From Manis javanica (lineage: Eukaryota; Chordata; Mammalia; Pholidota; Manidae): a stretch of DNA of 64,000 nt. The DNA lies in the NCBI RefSeq assembly GCF_040802235.1, contig NC_133170.1, positions 7,207,001-7,271,000 of the forward strand, read 5' to 3'. Of the stretch, positions 1 through 12,324 are shown one piece after another. A program made the translations under genes and the position numbers. The notes beneath the pieces were generated by a model. That model did no database searches, was not told the origin of the DNA, and saw nothing but the letters and a program-made list of their open reading frames with translations. Positions within the stretch are counted from its first letter, which is position 1, and every line of letters begins with the position of its first letter.

Positions 1-1904
1 TACTCATTCCACTCCTAGGTAACATTTTAATCCTAGCATATTTTGACCCTATTCCTCTGGAACCTACATTGCTGTCTTTGTTGAGCGACACTATTGGTGA
101 TCATTCTGAGTGAGAAGACAGCACCTGGCAGGTTGATGGGAATTTCTATTTGGACAGATGTGACTTCATTAAAATCACACTATGCAGACTTCCACCTTGC
201 CGTGGGGATTTATGTAATCCTGTATGGGTTTATTTTTACAAAGTGAAAAATGTTTTTTTTTCTTTTATACTTCTGCATTTCAATGCCTCTTGCTGGCTGG
301 TAATGCCAAACTTGTAGCAAATGAAAGACCCACACATCATGGGTTAAATTCAGTGGTACCGTGTTTATTTGCACCAAGCTTATTAGTAAAGCTTGGTGCT
401 GTTTTGTTCTTCTTTTGTGTAGAATTCTGGACTTATTTTGTCTCTATTTTCATAGTCCTTTCTAGATTGTTACTTCGATTCAGTCTTTTCCCTTCTGGGC
501 ACATCCCCTGTGGCCACTCAGAAGCCAGGGCAGGCCAAGGGAAAGAGAGTGTTGGGGTCATTCATTAGCACCGGCTTTGAAGCAATGGCTCCCAGTGACT
601 CTGCTTTGACCTCTGGGGGTCAAAGAGCCTCAAAGACCCAGTTAAAGATGTCTTGCAAAGTTTCTGCTTTCCTGGAACGGCAAGTTTTAAATAGTAAATG
701 AGTAAAGGAACTCATCAGGAGAGGCATATTTTAACTCTTTTTCTGTCATCCTTGTAACAGAGATTTGGATCCAGTATAATTTATTCAGCCAGGTGCCTGT
801 GGAAGCCACCGATTTTGTTTGGCTTTGTTTTCACAGAATCCCTTGTCAACTGAGTTCCAAGCGTCGGGGAGCTAACGCGGCCTCTTTTCCAGATCGAGGG
901 CAGACAAAGGCCACTAACACACAGTCTCCACAATAAGAATGGCAGAGGCTCTATTAATGTGTCAGTTGCTCGTGAATTATAGCCAAGATATTTGCCCAAC
1001 ATATGGCACGAGGTTATCATGTTGTAAAAGCAGCTCATTGGCAGCCGGGTAGCCATGCACACATACACACGCTCAGAGCTGCTTGGTGCTATAAAAACAT
1101 TGTGCCCAAGGCCGAGTACTCTTGTGAATTTAAAGCAACCACCTAAATAATAGTAGAGTTAATCTGTTGGGGGTATTGTACTTTCTATAGGATAAAAATA
1201 AGAGATAAAATCAGAGCAGCTTTGAGGGATAGAGTGGAAAACCAGGCCACATTCAGTCCTAGTCCTCAGGAGGGGCTGAGGGGTAGAGTTCACGGGCAGG
1301 AAGGAGTTCCGTGACCGGGGTACACTGGGTCCACGAGGACATTTCAGTGGGGTGCATGGGGTCAGAGGGCCCACCTGGTTTTCTGATAGATGCCCTGGAC
1401 AGGTCCAGCAAGGCGGGCTCGTACCTTTGTAGATGCAGAATCTTAAAATTAATTCGCAGCCCACACAGGGCTCAGATACTAACTCCCTAACAAAGCTCAC
1501 AGATAGGAATGTGTAGAATAGAATAGAGTGCCAAATTATTCATTTCGGTGACAAATACAAATATCCAACTGAACAGGTATTGAATCAGCCTAATCAAAGA
1601 ATTCTCTCCCTGCCGGGAAGAGAGGCCCAGAGGCTGTGTTCCTGCATTGGCCACAGCTTATGGCTGTGTGCCTTGGGGGTGGGGGACCGTGGTGGCTGGG
1701 CAGAGGGCAGAGAATGGGCACGGTGGAACAGGTACAGTGATCATGGTATCCGTCCTGGCTCCCAGACTGGGCTCTGGGCAGGGAGTGAGCTACAGTCAGA
1801 AGCCGGGCCAAAGGTGTAGGGAGGCTTCATGGGGAATGATACGGGATTCTGAGCCCAGGGTCAGGAGGCCATTCGGAGTTGGGAAAAGCACCCTGTGTTC
1901 GCTT
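1..1904. other. Intergenic DNA, nothing assigned
   Basis: I see no exon with splice sites, RNA gene or confidently named repeat here. Open frames on both strands are short and lack coding character. The stretch may hold degraded repeats that a profile search would name. Confidence 0.4.
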
Positions 1905-2765
1905 CCTAGGGCTGCTGTAAGAAAGTACTGCAAACTGGGGGGGCTTTACCCAACAGAAATCTGTTCTCTCTCAGCTGGAGGTTGGAAGGTTGCGATCAAG
2001 GCATCAGCAGGGGTGTTCCCCTTTGAGGGCCCCAAGGGGCGGTCTGCCCGCGCTTCCCTTCGGCTCCTGGGGACAGCAGGCCTTCGCCGGCAGTGCTGGC
2101 CTCGCGGCCGCATCGCTCCCATCTCTGCTGCATCTCCCATGCGTTCTCCCGGAGACAGAGTCGCTCCTTGACCAAACTCTAGTTGCCCCTCAGAACTCAC
2201 TTCTCAACGAGGCCTTGACTTTCGGAGTTCAGTACCCATCTTCATATCCCCCAGCCTCAGCCAGAGCCCCTCACCCTCCATGTCTGATTGCCCTTGGCAT
2301 CTGGTTGGGCTCCTCACCTTGCACCGTCTCCCGGGTGCTGTCTGATCCCCTGGGCCTGCCTTCAGCAGGAATCCTGTCAGGTCAGTTTAACAAGAAATCC
2401 CTCCTTACTTCTGATGTTTCAGTGATTTTCCTTCCACAACCTGCTCTCTGGCTGTAAATTCCCACTAACTCTTACTGTTTTCAAATTTGGAGCCCAATTT
2501 CTCTTCCCCCCTTACAAAACCCCATTGTAGGGGTCCCTGCACCCATCATGACGGTGCCCCTGAGGAAATCCCCCTTACCATTGTGTTATAAGGGTCATGA
2601 AAAAATGTTCCTTGTCAGAACCCCAGTTAGATTAGATTAATGGCTCTTGCTACTCCGGTGTGACACCATCTCTGTCATAAACTTATTTCCAAATAAGGTT
2701 ACATTCTGAGGTACTGGGGGTTAGGATTTCAACATATCTTTTTGGGAGCAACACAACAGGCAGAT
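1905..2765 (-). repeat. MLT1-like MaLR LTR remnant
   Basis: The left end reads as the reverse complement of the MLT1 LTR 3' end (ggctgctgtaagaaagtac, then an aacagaaatctgttctctc-like stretch). The right end (ggttaggatttcaacatat) matches the LTR 5' part. It is strongly diverged, and the middle is GC-rich and less typical, so a second element or an insertion inside it is possible. Confidence 0.5.
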
Positions 2766-3714
2766 TCACTATTTCTGCATAAAACGTGGTGTAGCAGCCA
2801 TTGTAATGTTTCCCCGTACACTTTTATGCCCTCTTCTGGTCCTGCCTGTCCATCTTCCCCTTCTACAGCCGACTTCCCCACTGCCTGGGACTCCACACCC
2901 GTGGCCACGTAAGGAATGACATGTCACCCAAGCAGAGTATGTGGCTGGTCAACTAACAGCCTTCTCTTAGATTTTTCCAAGTAGAGCTGGTGGCGAAAAG
3001 CTCTTCTTCTCTGGGATGAGGGACTTGGGCATGAAACTGGACCTGCTGCAGCGATGTCCTCAAATACACAGAGAGAACTTGTCTGCAGGAAGAGAGAATG
3101 AGCCGGCAGAAGACGAGGAGCTGAGCTGAGACGTGGAGAACCGCAGCCGGAGAGCGTGGAGGCTCTGAGTGCAGCTCCCCCCAGGGCTCAGTCCTGGTTC
3201 TTCCAGTCACAAGAAGCAATCAGGCCTCTTTTGTGCTCAAACTCGTTTGAGTTGGATTCTGTCACTTGGCAGGAAAAGAGTCCTAGGAGATCCATGTAGC
3301 ATGGTGAGAGAAAAGAGAGAACTAAGTGGATCTTTGAGGGCCTTACCATGTGGGGAAGCCCTGAGAACCCCTAGAGAAGGATAATATCCTCCCAGAATTG
3401 CAGAGGGGCTGGGTGGTGATGAGAAGCAGACCCTGAGAAATAGTTGAGGACACTTGGGGGGACCCTCAAGAGGGGGACCACCAAAGTAGGATTTTGGTGC
3501 TAATGCTCAGCTGGACTCACTTGTGCCCCTGTGGGACCTGATTATATTTGAATTAGAAATGAGAAGGCACATTATCAAAAGACTGGTTGGCGAGCCTAGA
3601 ATCCTAGCAAGGGGACCCACACAAGCTGTTTGGCTTAAGTATTTACTGCCACCAGGCTCTGATGCCTGTCTGCTTTTACAGTAGTATATGCTTATCAGGA
3701 AGATACTATCATTC
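2766..3714. other. Intergenic DNA, nothing assigned
   Basis: No gene, RNA or clear repeat recognised between the MLT1-like remnant and the L2 element. Confidence 0.35.
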
Positions 3715-4330
3715 AACAAATATTTATTCGGGGCGTGTTATGTCCCAGGCACTTTGTTAATGAGTATATTGTAGTACACGAAAGGCAGGTGATTTCTGCT
3801 CCCGTGGAACCTTCAGTCTATGGGGGGAAATAATCAACAAATAAATATGCCAGAAAATGTATAATTATAAATTAAAGTAAATAGTATGAAGGAAAAGTTA
3901 TGAGAAAGAAGTATGATAGATCTATTTTAGATTGGAAGTTTAAGGAAGGCCTCCGAGGAGAGCACATTGAAACTTGAAGGTGAGCAGAAGTTAACCGGGC
4001 ACCAAGCTATGGGGAGGATGGTAAGGCAAAGCCAGGGAAGGGAAGAGAATGCCATGGAAGGAACTGGGCCCTGTGGCCAGCAAGAGCTTGCCTGGAAGTG
4101 AAAGAGAAGTGTGGCTGAAGTAGAATTAGGAAGGGGACACAGTGGCTGGAAAGGAGCCTAGAGAGGCCACCAGCGGCCCTTGGTAAGGATTCTAGATTCT
4201 ATCCAAAGTGCAATGGAAAGCCACTGAAGAATTTTAATGAATGTTCCAGATTACCTTTTAAAAATGAGAATTACCTGAAGAAGGGCAAAAGAGACCAGTG
4301 AGGAGGCTATGTGCAATAGCGCAGAGGAGA
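3715..4330 (-). repeat. L2 LINE fragment
   Basis: It begins with the reverse-complemented L2 3' end (caacaaatatttattcgggg, then the 'ccaggcactttgtta' signature). It continues through the usual L2 blocks (aaggcctccgaggagagcac; ggaaagccactgaagaatttt). Diverged and non-coding. Confidence 0.75.
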
Positions 4331-5684
4331 GGTGAGGGCTTGGCCTAGCCGGTGGCGGAGAAGTCTGGATGTGGGATGCCTGTCGGAGGTGGAACTGACG
4401 GCACTGAGCTCGGTGTGGATGTGGCGGGTGACGGAGGAGGAGGAGGCATCGTCCAATTTCCTGTTACTGGCTTGAGCTTCTGAGAGTTGGCAGTGCCATT
4501 AACTGAGCTGAGAAATAGTGGAGACCGATTTGCACAGAGACGGGAAGAGTGATTTCTGCATGTGAGTCAGGCATACACCTCCACGTGGAGACCTTACATG
4601 CTAGTTGGATATGTGAGTCTCATATGATATGTGAAAGATCTGGGCTGCTGGTAGAAATCTGGGAATCGCCAGAAAAGCCCAGCAGGAATGGATGAGACTG
4701 CCTAAGAGGCAGCCTAGAACCTGGGATTGGAGGAACGTCTTCCGCCTAGTTGTTGGGCACAATGTGTTAACAAAGGAAGCTGAAAAGGTGCCACCAGGAA
4801 GTGGCAAACACACCAAGAGAATGTAGTGTCCCAGGTTCCAAAGAGAGGGTGTTGGTCAGGAACCACCAGTCACATGGACCAGTTGCTGAGAAGGCAGTAG
4901 GATGAGGGTAGAAAATGGTTTATTGCATTGGGCAAGAAGAAGGGCTTTTGTGGGCCTCACCAAGAGTTTCCTCAGTGGAGCCGTGGGGGCATCAGGTGGA
5001 CCACAGCGGATGGGAGAGGGAATGAGAGGTGGGCCACAGAGTCAGAAAGTGGAGACAGGCTTTCAAAACCTCTGTTTACCACAGGGAGCAGAGAAATGAG
5101 GCGGTAGCTCAGAAGGGAACGTGAGATCAAGAGGAGTGGATTCCAGAAAGGGAATAATAAAGTATATTTGAATGCAATGGGAATAATTCCAACCAACCTG
5201 GAGGACGGAGATACACAGGAATACTAGATGGAATCCTGGAGGGGCTTGGGAGGACCCTGTCTCCTCCCACAGGGCGACAGTGGGCGATGGCTGCCTCCAG
5301 CTTCACTCTGCTTGTTTGCTGACCTATGACCTTCCTTCCTCATCCCGTTCCTTTTGATTGATATAGAAATGCTCATTTACATTAAATGGTTTTTCACTTT
5401 CTTCATTTAAACTGTGGCATTTAAAGGTGACAGAGTATCTTTGTGTTGATTCTGTTACATTTTGATTTTATGGTTTAATTCCTTGAGAAGTATTTCCATC
5501 TTTCTTAAGTACTATACTGATGAGAAATTTTCTGTCCCAACATGCCAACTTTATTCTGTAGGTGATTGCCTAAGTGGCATGACTAGAACAACCTAGTAAA
5601 ATGTATCATTGCCCCAAAGTATCATTTAGTTAAGAACTAATAATAATTAACTTAAATATGGGAGTTACCTTTAATAAGCATCTT
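4331..5684. other. Intergenic DNA, nothing assigned
   Basis: No supported gene or repeat. It includes a short purine-rich stretch (gacggaggaggaggaggca) near 4430. Confidence 0.35.
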
Positions 5685-5850
5685 AATTTCACAGATATTA
5701 CTTCATTTAACCTTCATTAGAATGCTGTGAGGTGGACTTTATTATTGTCTCCATTTAAAAATGAAGAAACTTGAGACCAGGAGATGCCAAGTGATTTGCA
5801 AGGCTACCTATCCAATAAATAGGAGACCCGGGGTAGTTTAAACCCAACAT
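5685..5850 (-). repeat. MIR SINE fragment
   Basis: Reverse-complement MIR pattern: tattattgtctccatttaaa, then atgaagaaacttgagacc, then a 'caagtgatttgcaaggctac' core. Ancient mammalian tRNA-derived SINE. Confidence 0.65.
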
Positions 5851-6755
5851 TTCAAGAAAAGCTCTAGTTTTCACACATGCAGTTTCATGGCCCTTGAGGT
5901 TGATGGTAGAAGATATCACAGATAATCACAGATATTCTGACCATCCTCCTCAGCCATGAACCTCTAGGAACGGCAGGAAGAATGGAACCGAAAGCCCAGG
6001 TGGAGAGTTCAGCTCTGGAATATACCCTGAGTGCCCTGAATGCACCACTTGGGAATCTTTTCAGATCAGCCGCCATTCCTCATAAGTCAGCTCATGTCCT
6101 CACAAGTTAGAGTGAGCCTGAGAAACAGTCTGGTTCCTGTGCACAATCAGACTGGAATCATGCATTTATAACTGCAATTAACTAGGAACAGGCTTAGATT
6201 ATTACCCTTCTGAGTTCCAGAGCACAGAGTGGAGCGTAGAATAAAGTTTCCCACACCTTAATCTTCTCAGAATGGTGTTTGAACTTGGGATTAGATAATG
6301 GATATGAAATCCCTTTGAAAATGGTACAGCCGCGTTGCTGTGTGATACATTACTGGTGATGCTGGGAAGAAATTGGCAGCTTGTCGTTTTATCTTGGAGC
6401 TCGGGACCTCGTGAGCCGATGACCCCACCTTCTACCAGGAGGTGATACATAGGCTGCTGTGGTTCCTGCGTCCATTTATTGAATAGCCCATCCCTCTCCC
6501 ATTGCAGCAAGGGGATTACAATGAAAGATGGACAGTGTCCTTTGGAAGCTGTAAGGACAGTTCAGTCACCTGGGTTGATTATCCCTTGTTTGTACTAAGT
6601 AAACAAGTGTTTTGGGGGATGTCTACTGTATAGGTGAGCTGTAGGACTGCTCCACACCTGCATAGTGGTCGACAAACTGAGAAGGGGCATCTGTTTCTCA
6701 GGAAATTATCCTGCCACTAAGTAGGTAAACTGATAGTTTGTGATGCAGTTCAAGT
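5851..6755. other. Intergenic DNA, nothing assigned
   Basis: No gene, RNA or clear repeat recognised. Confidence 0.35.
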
Positions 6756-6965
6756 CATACTTGGATCCGGAAGGACCAGGGTAGAGTCCTGTTTCTGTCC
6801 CTTGCTAGCTGTGTGACCTTACTCCTTTCCCTTAGGCTCGGTTGGCCTAGTGATAAAGTGGACGTGACAGTCACACCAGCTCACAGCCCTAGTGTGAAGC
6901 AAAGAGACAAAGTTGATGGAAGATAAAACGGATAAAGTACCTGGTTCTTTGTGTGCCAGGGGCCA
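6756..6965 (+). repeat. MIR SINE fragment
   Basis: Forward MIR core: agagtcctgtttctgtccct, then tgctagctgtgtgacctta. A degraded 3' part follows. Confidence 0.65.
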
Positions 6966-8525
6966 ATACCAAACGTTAACTCCCTCCCTCTGCAGCCCCC
7001 ACCTCTGCCATTGGTCTACAGCTGAAATTAGGAAATTGGGGTCACAGACACCCTGAGGAAAGTGTGAGGACTCAAGTGAAGCTTTGAAAATGGTTTCTCT
7101 TGCAGGGGGCCCAGGGAGGGGGTGTGCAGGGAAGAAAACAGTTTCTCCAGAATGGAGGAAGTGCTGACCTGGAGAACTGGGGACTGGTGGGTGGACTACA
7201 AGCTTGGTACCCTGGGGGCAACAGAAAGTGGTCTGCTTGTTTCGTAATATTTGGATGGCAGAGTATAAAAATCATTTCTGGCACATGAAGTAAAGCCTGT
7301 CATAGTGGCTTCTAAGTTCAAGGTTTTGATTCACCTTGGAGAGGCAGTAAGCATTTTGCAGCTAGATTCACAGCTTGGTTGTATTCTCGTTCCTGAACTC
7401 ATGCGCTTGTCATTTCTTAGAACCAGTTTATCAGGACTAAAGACTAAAGCCTGGGGTGTTGGCTTGTCTGGAGAAAACAAAGCTATTAATGATAGTTAAC
7501 ATATTAATTGCAGAAAGTGCTTCTTTAAGTTTCTGTTGGCAACCAGTTACCAGTCTAACAGAATAAGTGAAATGCATCCAGGCTCAATTTAAAACCTGGC
7601 CAGGCAGGATTTTTAATCTTCATGCTTCAGGTTTTCGTTATTACAGTTGCCAAAACGCCAAGCTTATAATTTACAAGCAGTACCATGTGTCACTTAGAAA
7701 CCCAGACCTAAATACAGAAATGAAATTCAGGAAAACACCAACCCAGATAAATAAATCTTAGGTCAAACATAGAAAGCTTGTAAACTTGTGCTCAAGGCTA
7801 CACTAATTGCTTGAATTTCAGTTGATTAAAGCAAGTACATTAACCAGTCAGCATGTCGATGCCCAGAGGGAAGTGACAATTCTCTCATGTTTCAAAAACT
7901 TTTCTCACATCATGCTCGTTTTTTTCTTCTCTGGTCTGACTGACTCTTCAATTCTGACTGCTAACAGACTGCTCTTCCCATAAGCCAGGATGATGTGCAC
8001 ACTGGGATTTTTTTAACTTAAAGCACTGCATGGTAGCACCAAGGCCATCGACCCCTGTACAGATCTTTGTCACACTGCCACACATTGCATCCCTAACCCC
8101 ACTCAGAGACATATATGTCCGGTTGGATCTCTTTCTCTGGAGAGCCCTGAAAGATACACACTGCCACCAACCTTAAACAAGGATCATTCCCTGCTCCACA
8201 AGTTTATAAATCAGCTTTTAAGTCCATCTTCCTTTGGTGGCTCACCAGAGCCTGCAGGACACAGCCCAAGCCATCAAGAAGGCCATCCGGCGGCTCAGTG
8301 TTTTGGTGCGTTCCTACCAGTTCAGCCTCATTTCCCAGCCCTGTCGTTTGTGTTAGCAGACTCGTCCCTGGTCCCTGAGTGTACTGGCGGCAGTGTCACC
8401 TTCTCCCTGTCTGAATCTTCTACCACCCAGTTTCCCATCCCCACATCTTTGCTCACTGCATGTCCTGCCATTCCTCTAAGGTCCAGCTTCTCTGATGAGT
8501 CCTCTTTCACTGCTTGTAACAAATG
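6966..8525. other. Intergenic DNA, nothing assigned
   Basis: No gene or named repeat that I can support. Part of 8220-8300 is faintly L2-like (caggacacagcccaagccat). Confidence 0.3.
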
Positions 8526-8690
8526 ACAGTTTCCTATAGCTGCTGTAACAAATGACCCCAAGTTTAGTGGCTTCAAACAACACAGATTTATTCTCTTATA
8601 GTTCTGGAGGTCATAAATAAAAAATCAGTTTCACTGGCCTAAGGTCAAAGTGTCAGGAGGGCCGTCGTTGAGCCTACCACCTCACCCCAT
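8526..8690 (-). repeat. MLT1-like MaLR LTR fragment
   Basis: Reverse complement of an MLT1 LTR 3' end: tagctgctgtaacaaatgac, caaacaacacagatttattc, tagttctggaggtcat. Only the terminal part is clear. Confidence 0.6.
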
Positions 8691-9429
8691 CTTTCTTCCT
8701 TGACTTCAACCACCAACATGGTTAAGCATCTAAACCGCTCTCTCCAGCATCTTCCATTCTTTGCAAGCATGTCTTCTCCCCCGCTATGCTGTTACCTGTT
8801 GTCTCTAGAACTCCTGAGTCCCACTGGAACAGGGGTGGGGGCTGGGATTTAGGCACTTGCAGAAGGTCACCACTACGATTTATGATGTCCAATTTCAGTG
8901 GAACCCTCAACCCCCATCAACAAACCTCTCATTTATCCTCTGAAAACACTCTTTTCTTTTCCACTGGGCGGTGGTTCCCACACAGTTCTTCTCAATCCAG
9001 TCAAATGCTTGACTTTCAGACTAACTTGCCTCTATTCCATTGAGAAAATCAAGGTCGTCAAGCAGTAGATATCTGAGCTGCTTCCACTCCCAAAAATGTA
9101 GCTTCATGTCCACTGCGGCCACATCCTTCCCGTGAGTCTCAGAGGATGAGACACCCTTGTGCTGCCTGAGACCAGCTCATCCCCCTCTGGCCCTGATTCT
9201 CCTCCCGAGGACCTTACTTTATCAGACGTGCTCTGTCTTCAGCTCCAGTTTCTTCCTCTCAACTCATTCTTCCCATTTTCTCAACAGACATTGATCGGAG
9301 TGCCATTATAAAGAAGCATAAAATACAACTGAGTCTCAGCTTCTGAGCATGATCGAGTTATTCACACACTAGAACGTCACAGAACATATAAACAAAAAAC
9401 TTCCCCTGACCTTTCACCCCTCTCTAGCT
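8691..9429. other. Intergenic DNA, nothing assigned
   Basis: No supported gene. Pyrimidine-rich sequence that may be a degraded continuation of neighbouring repeats. Confidence 0.3.
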
Positions 9430-10255
9430 TCTACTCTCTTTCCTTTTCTTCCTCGGATACTATCTATCTGACCATCTTGCTTTCTAAGCCTGTTCGTTTC
9501 CAGTTTTCTCCATTCATGTGACCACCATCCAAATGAGAAACACGGGACTTAGTCTAGACTGTGTAGCCCCCTTCACATACATGCAGCCAATAACCAAGTA
9601 GTTCTCCCTTCTGGAAACCTCCCAAATCTGTCCTCTTCCTGTCAGTTCTTATCCATTTATGGCCCTTAATGATAATTAGCCTCAACTTTAGTATTTTCAT
9701 CTTAAGCGACTGGCCTGCCTCTGGTCTGATTTCCTTTTAATCCGTTCTCCACACTGCACCTAGAGTCAGATACTTAAAATCATGCATCTAATCATGACAC
9801 ACTCCTGCCTCACTGCTTTTAGTGGCTCCCGTTGCCTAAAGCCTAAGTCCAAGCCTCTCTTAACGTAGCTCGTAGGCCCTCTGGAACCTGACCAGCCCTA
9901 TCCCCCGTAAATCCCAATCATGCCCTTGGCACTATAATAATTCAGCATGTTCCTTCAACATGCCATGCTGTTTCCACTTACGCACTCTTCCTTAGGCCGT
10001 TCCTATAGCTTGTAAAGCCCTGCCCATGTTTGTTCACCTGTCAGCCCCATATCTATCCTTCCTAACCACTCAAACGGCATTTCTCCAAGTCTTCCCTGAA
10101 CGCCAGGCTGGGCTAAATACTCCAGCTTTGTGCTTCCTTAGTAGCTTGTGAGTACTTTACCGTGTTGTGCTGGCATGATTTATTTGCCTGTCTGGTTTCC
10201 TTACAAGTTCCTTAAGGGCACAAGCCATCTGAACTCATATAGCAATAATGGTGAG
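9430..10255 (+). repeat. L2 LINE fragment
   Basis: Several L2 blocks occur in the expected order: 'atcatgacacactcctgcct', 'agtggctcccgttgcctaaa', 'taggccctctggaacctgac', 'tttctccaagtcttccctga' and 'caagttccttaagggcacaa'. No open ORF2 remains. Confidence 0.75.
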
Positions 10256-11129
10256 TATATTTCATTTACTGTAGAGCCTGTATTACTTTTTGAGTATTTA
10301 CTTTTTATGTAACTTCTGTTTCCCTAATGGGGCTGGAAGCCCATTAAGAGAAGGAAGTCTATTTTATAACATTGTGTTTCCTTACCATATAGCAGATTAT
10401 GTGCATAAAGATATTTATTAATTATTATTGTGAACATTACAAAAGACAACTCAAGTATATACTAATTGTGTGTCAGCTCTATTACCCCTATGTAATAAAA
10501 GCAGCCCGTTTCAGTTCAAATCTAACTACAAATTCCAACAAGATTTCTAAATTGTTATACGGATAGTTAATATAAAAAGTGGAAAAAGGTGAAACATCAG
10601 CTAATCTTACACACATGCACACATATACATGTGCACACAGGGTGTTTTTGTTATTATAAAAGTATCTGGCTAACAGGCAGAGATACTAACAAAAACGGGC
10701 TCCCTTAATTCCTTAGCTAAGGAACAACATATTTCATGGTGTTAGCCCTGTTCAGCCACATTCCTGCTGTGGTCCCCTTAGGTCCCCTTCCCCATCCTAG
10801 ATAAATTCATCCTTTTTCAAAGCACTGCCAGCATGAACTAGTCCTCTTTTGCTATGTTACAAGTTCAGGGGAATCTGGGGGAGTGAAGGCAAACTCTTTG
10901 GTCTTCCAATGTAATGTAATCATTTTTATGCAAGTGTGATCTGCTTAAAATAAGGGTGCCTTTCAAAGGAAAAAAGAAAAAAGAGCAGAGCCATCATAAA
11001 AGGGCAGGACAAAGCCTGCAGAGATAACCTAATAAGCCTGTTTTCCTCATTCCTTATGGCTGCTCCTAGTTAACATCTAAGGTGTGTTTGAGCACACCTT
11101 TGGCCCTCAATTGCTTCACCTTTTACCTT
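10256..11129. other. Intergenic DNA, nothing assigned
   Basis: AT-rich non-coding sequence between the L2 and the young L1. No gene seen. Confidence 0.35.
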
Positions 11130-11784
11130 TGTAGTCCACTACCTCTTATTTATTTTATTTTATTTTGGTATCATTAATATACAATTACATGAGCCACATG
11201 TAATTGTGGTTACTAGACTCCCCCCATTATCAAGTCCCCACCACATACCCCATTACAGTCACTGTCCGTCAGTGTAGTAAGATGCTATGGAGTCACTACT
11301 TGTCTTCTCTGTGCTATACTGCCTTCCCCGTGCCCCCCACCCCACAACCTACATTATGTGTGCTAATCGTAATGCCCCTTTTCCCCCCTTGTCCCTCCCT
11401 TCCCACCCATCCTCCCCAGTCCCCTCCCCTTTGGTAACTGGTAGTCCATTCTTGGGTTCTGTGAGACTGCTGCTGTTTTGTTCCTTCAGTTTTTGCTTTG
11501 TTTTTATGCTCCACAGATGAGTGGAATCAGTACTTGTCTTCTCTGCCTGGCTTATTTCACTGAGCATAATACCCTCTAGCTTCATCCATGTTGTTGCAAA
11601 TGGTAGGATTTGTTTTCTTCTTATGACTGAATAATATTCCATTGTGTATATGTACCACATCTTCTTTATCCATTCATCTACTGATGGACACTTAGGTTGC
11701 TTCCATTTCTTGGCTATTGTAAATAGTGCTGCGATAAACATAGGGGTGCATCTGTCTTTTTTGAAACCATGTAGTCCACTACCT
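11130..11784 (-). mobile_element. Young 5'-truncated L1 insertion with target-site duplications
   Basis: A 15-bp direct repeat, TGTAGTCCACTACCT, flanks the element at 11130-11144 and 11770-11784. These are perfect target-site duplications from L1-style insertion. The minus-strand element holds the last part of L1 ORF2 (reading from about 11741 with motifs such as IYTMEYYSVI and WMKLEGIMLSEISQ). A 3' UTR and an A-rich tail follow, seen on the plus strand as TTTTA-type repeats at 11147-11166. About 625 bp of a full-length ~6 kb L1 remains, so it is severely 5'-truncated. Its 3' UTR matches the elements at 34.8 kb and 63.4 kb, which defines one young lineage-specific subfamily. Confidence 0.9.
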
Positions 11785-11884
11785 TTTTAGGGCTTGTGCC
11801 ACCTGATCCTTACAGTGACCCTACCACTCAGTCACCTGGCCTTCTTTTCCTGTAGAGGCAGCTCTGATTCTACACTTGGATTTC

Positions 11885-11990
11885 TGAAGATCATTAATAA
11901 ATTATGAGTGATTTAACAAACATTTATTAGGCACCTGCCTTTCACAAGGCACTATGGAAATGCAGAGATGAGTTAGGTGCAGGTGAGCCT
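11885..11990 (-). repeat. L2 LINE 3'-end fragment
   Basis: acaaacatttattaggcacc, then a 'caaggcactatggaaat' signature of reversed L2 3' ends. Confidence 0.6.
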
Positions 11991-12004
11991 TACAGTCTTC
12001 CCTC

Positions 12005-12121
12005 AACCCTCAGTGTGCATCAGAATGGCCACTGCAGGGTCTAAAATAATGTAGTTCATCGGGCATCAGCTGCAGAAACTCTGATTCCATTGTTCTGAGC
12101 ATTTAAAAAAGTTCACAGGTG
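12005..12121 (+). repeat. MER5A (hAT-Charlie MITE), left part, split by an L1
   Basis: The sequence follows MER5A (gtgtgcatcagaatggccac, gcagaaactctgattcca, gttcacaggtg). It resumes after the L1 at 15995-16012 (ttcacaggtgattctcctgc). The two halves share the repeated ttcacaggtg that marks the L1 target site, so the DNA transposon predates the L1. Confidence 0.65.
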
Positions 12122-12324
12122 CGTTGATACCAAAGTCTGACAGAAAACCTACATGAAAAGAAAACTACAGACCACCATCCCTTCTGAACATTGATGCCAA
12201 CATCCTCAACAAAATTCTAGCAAGCCAAATTCAGCAGTATATTAAAAGTATTATATACCATGACCAAGTGGGATTTCTTCCTGGAATACAGGGATGATCC
12301 AAAATACAAAAAAATCAACACCAG

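Noticed and set aside
11349-11741. 130-codon minus-strand frame
   Set aside because: It is the C-terminal end of L1 ORF2 running into the L1 3' UTR, not a host gene. It is described with the L1 insertion.
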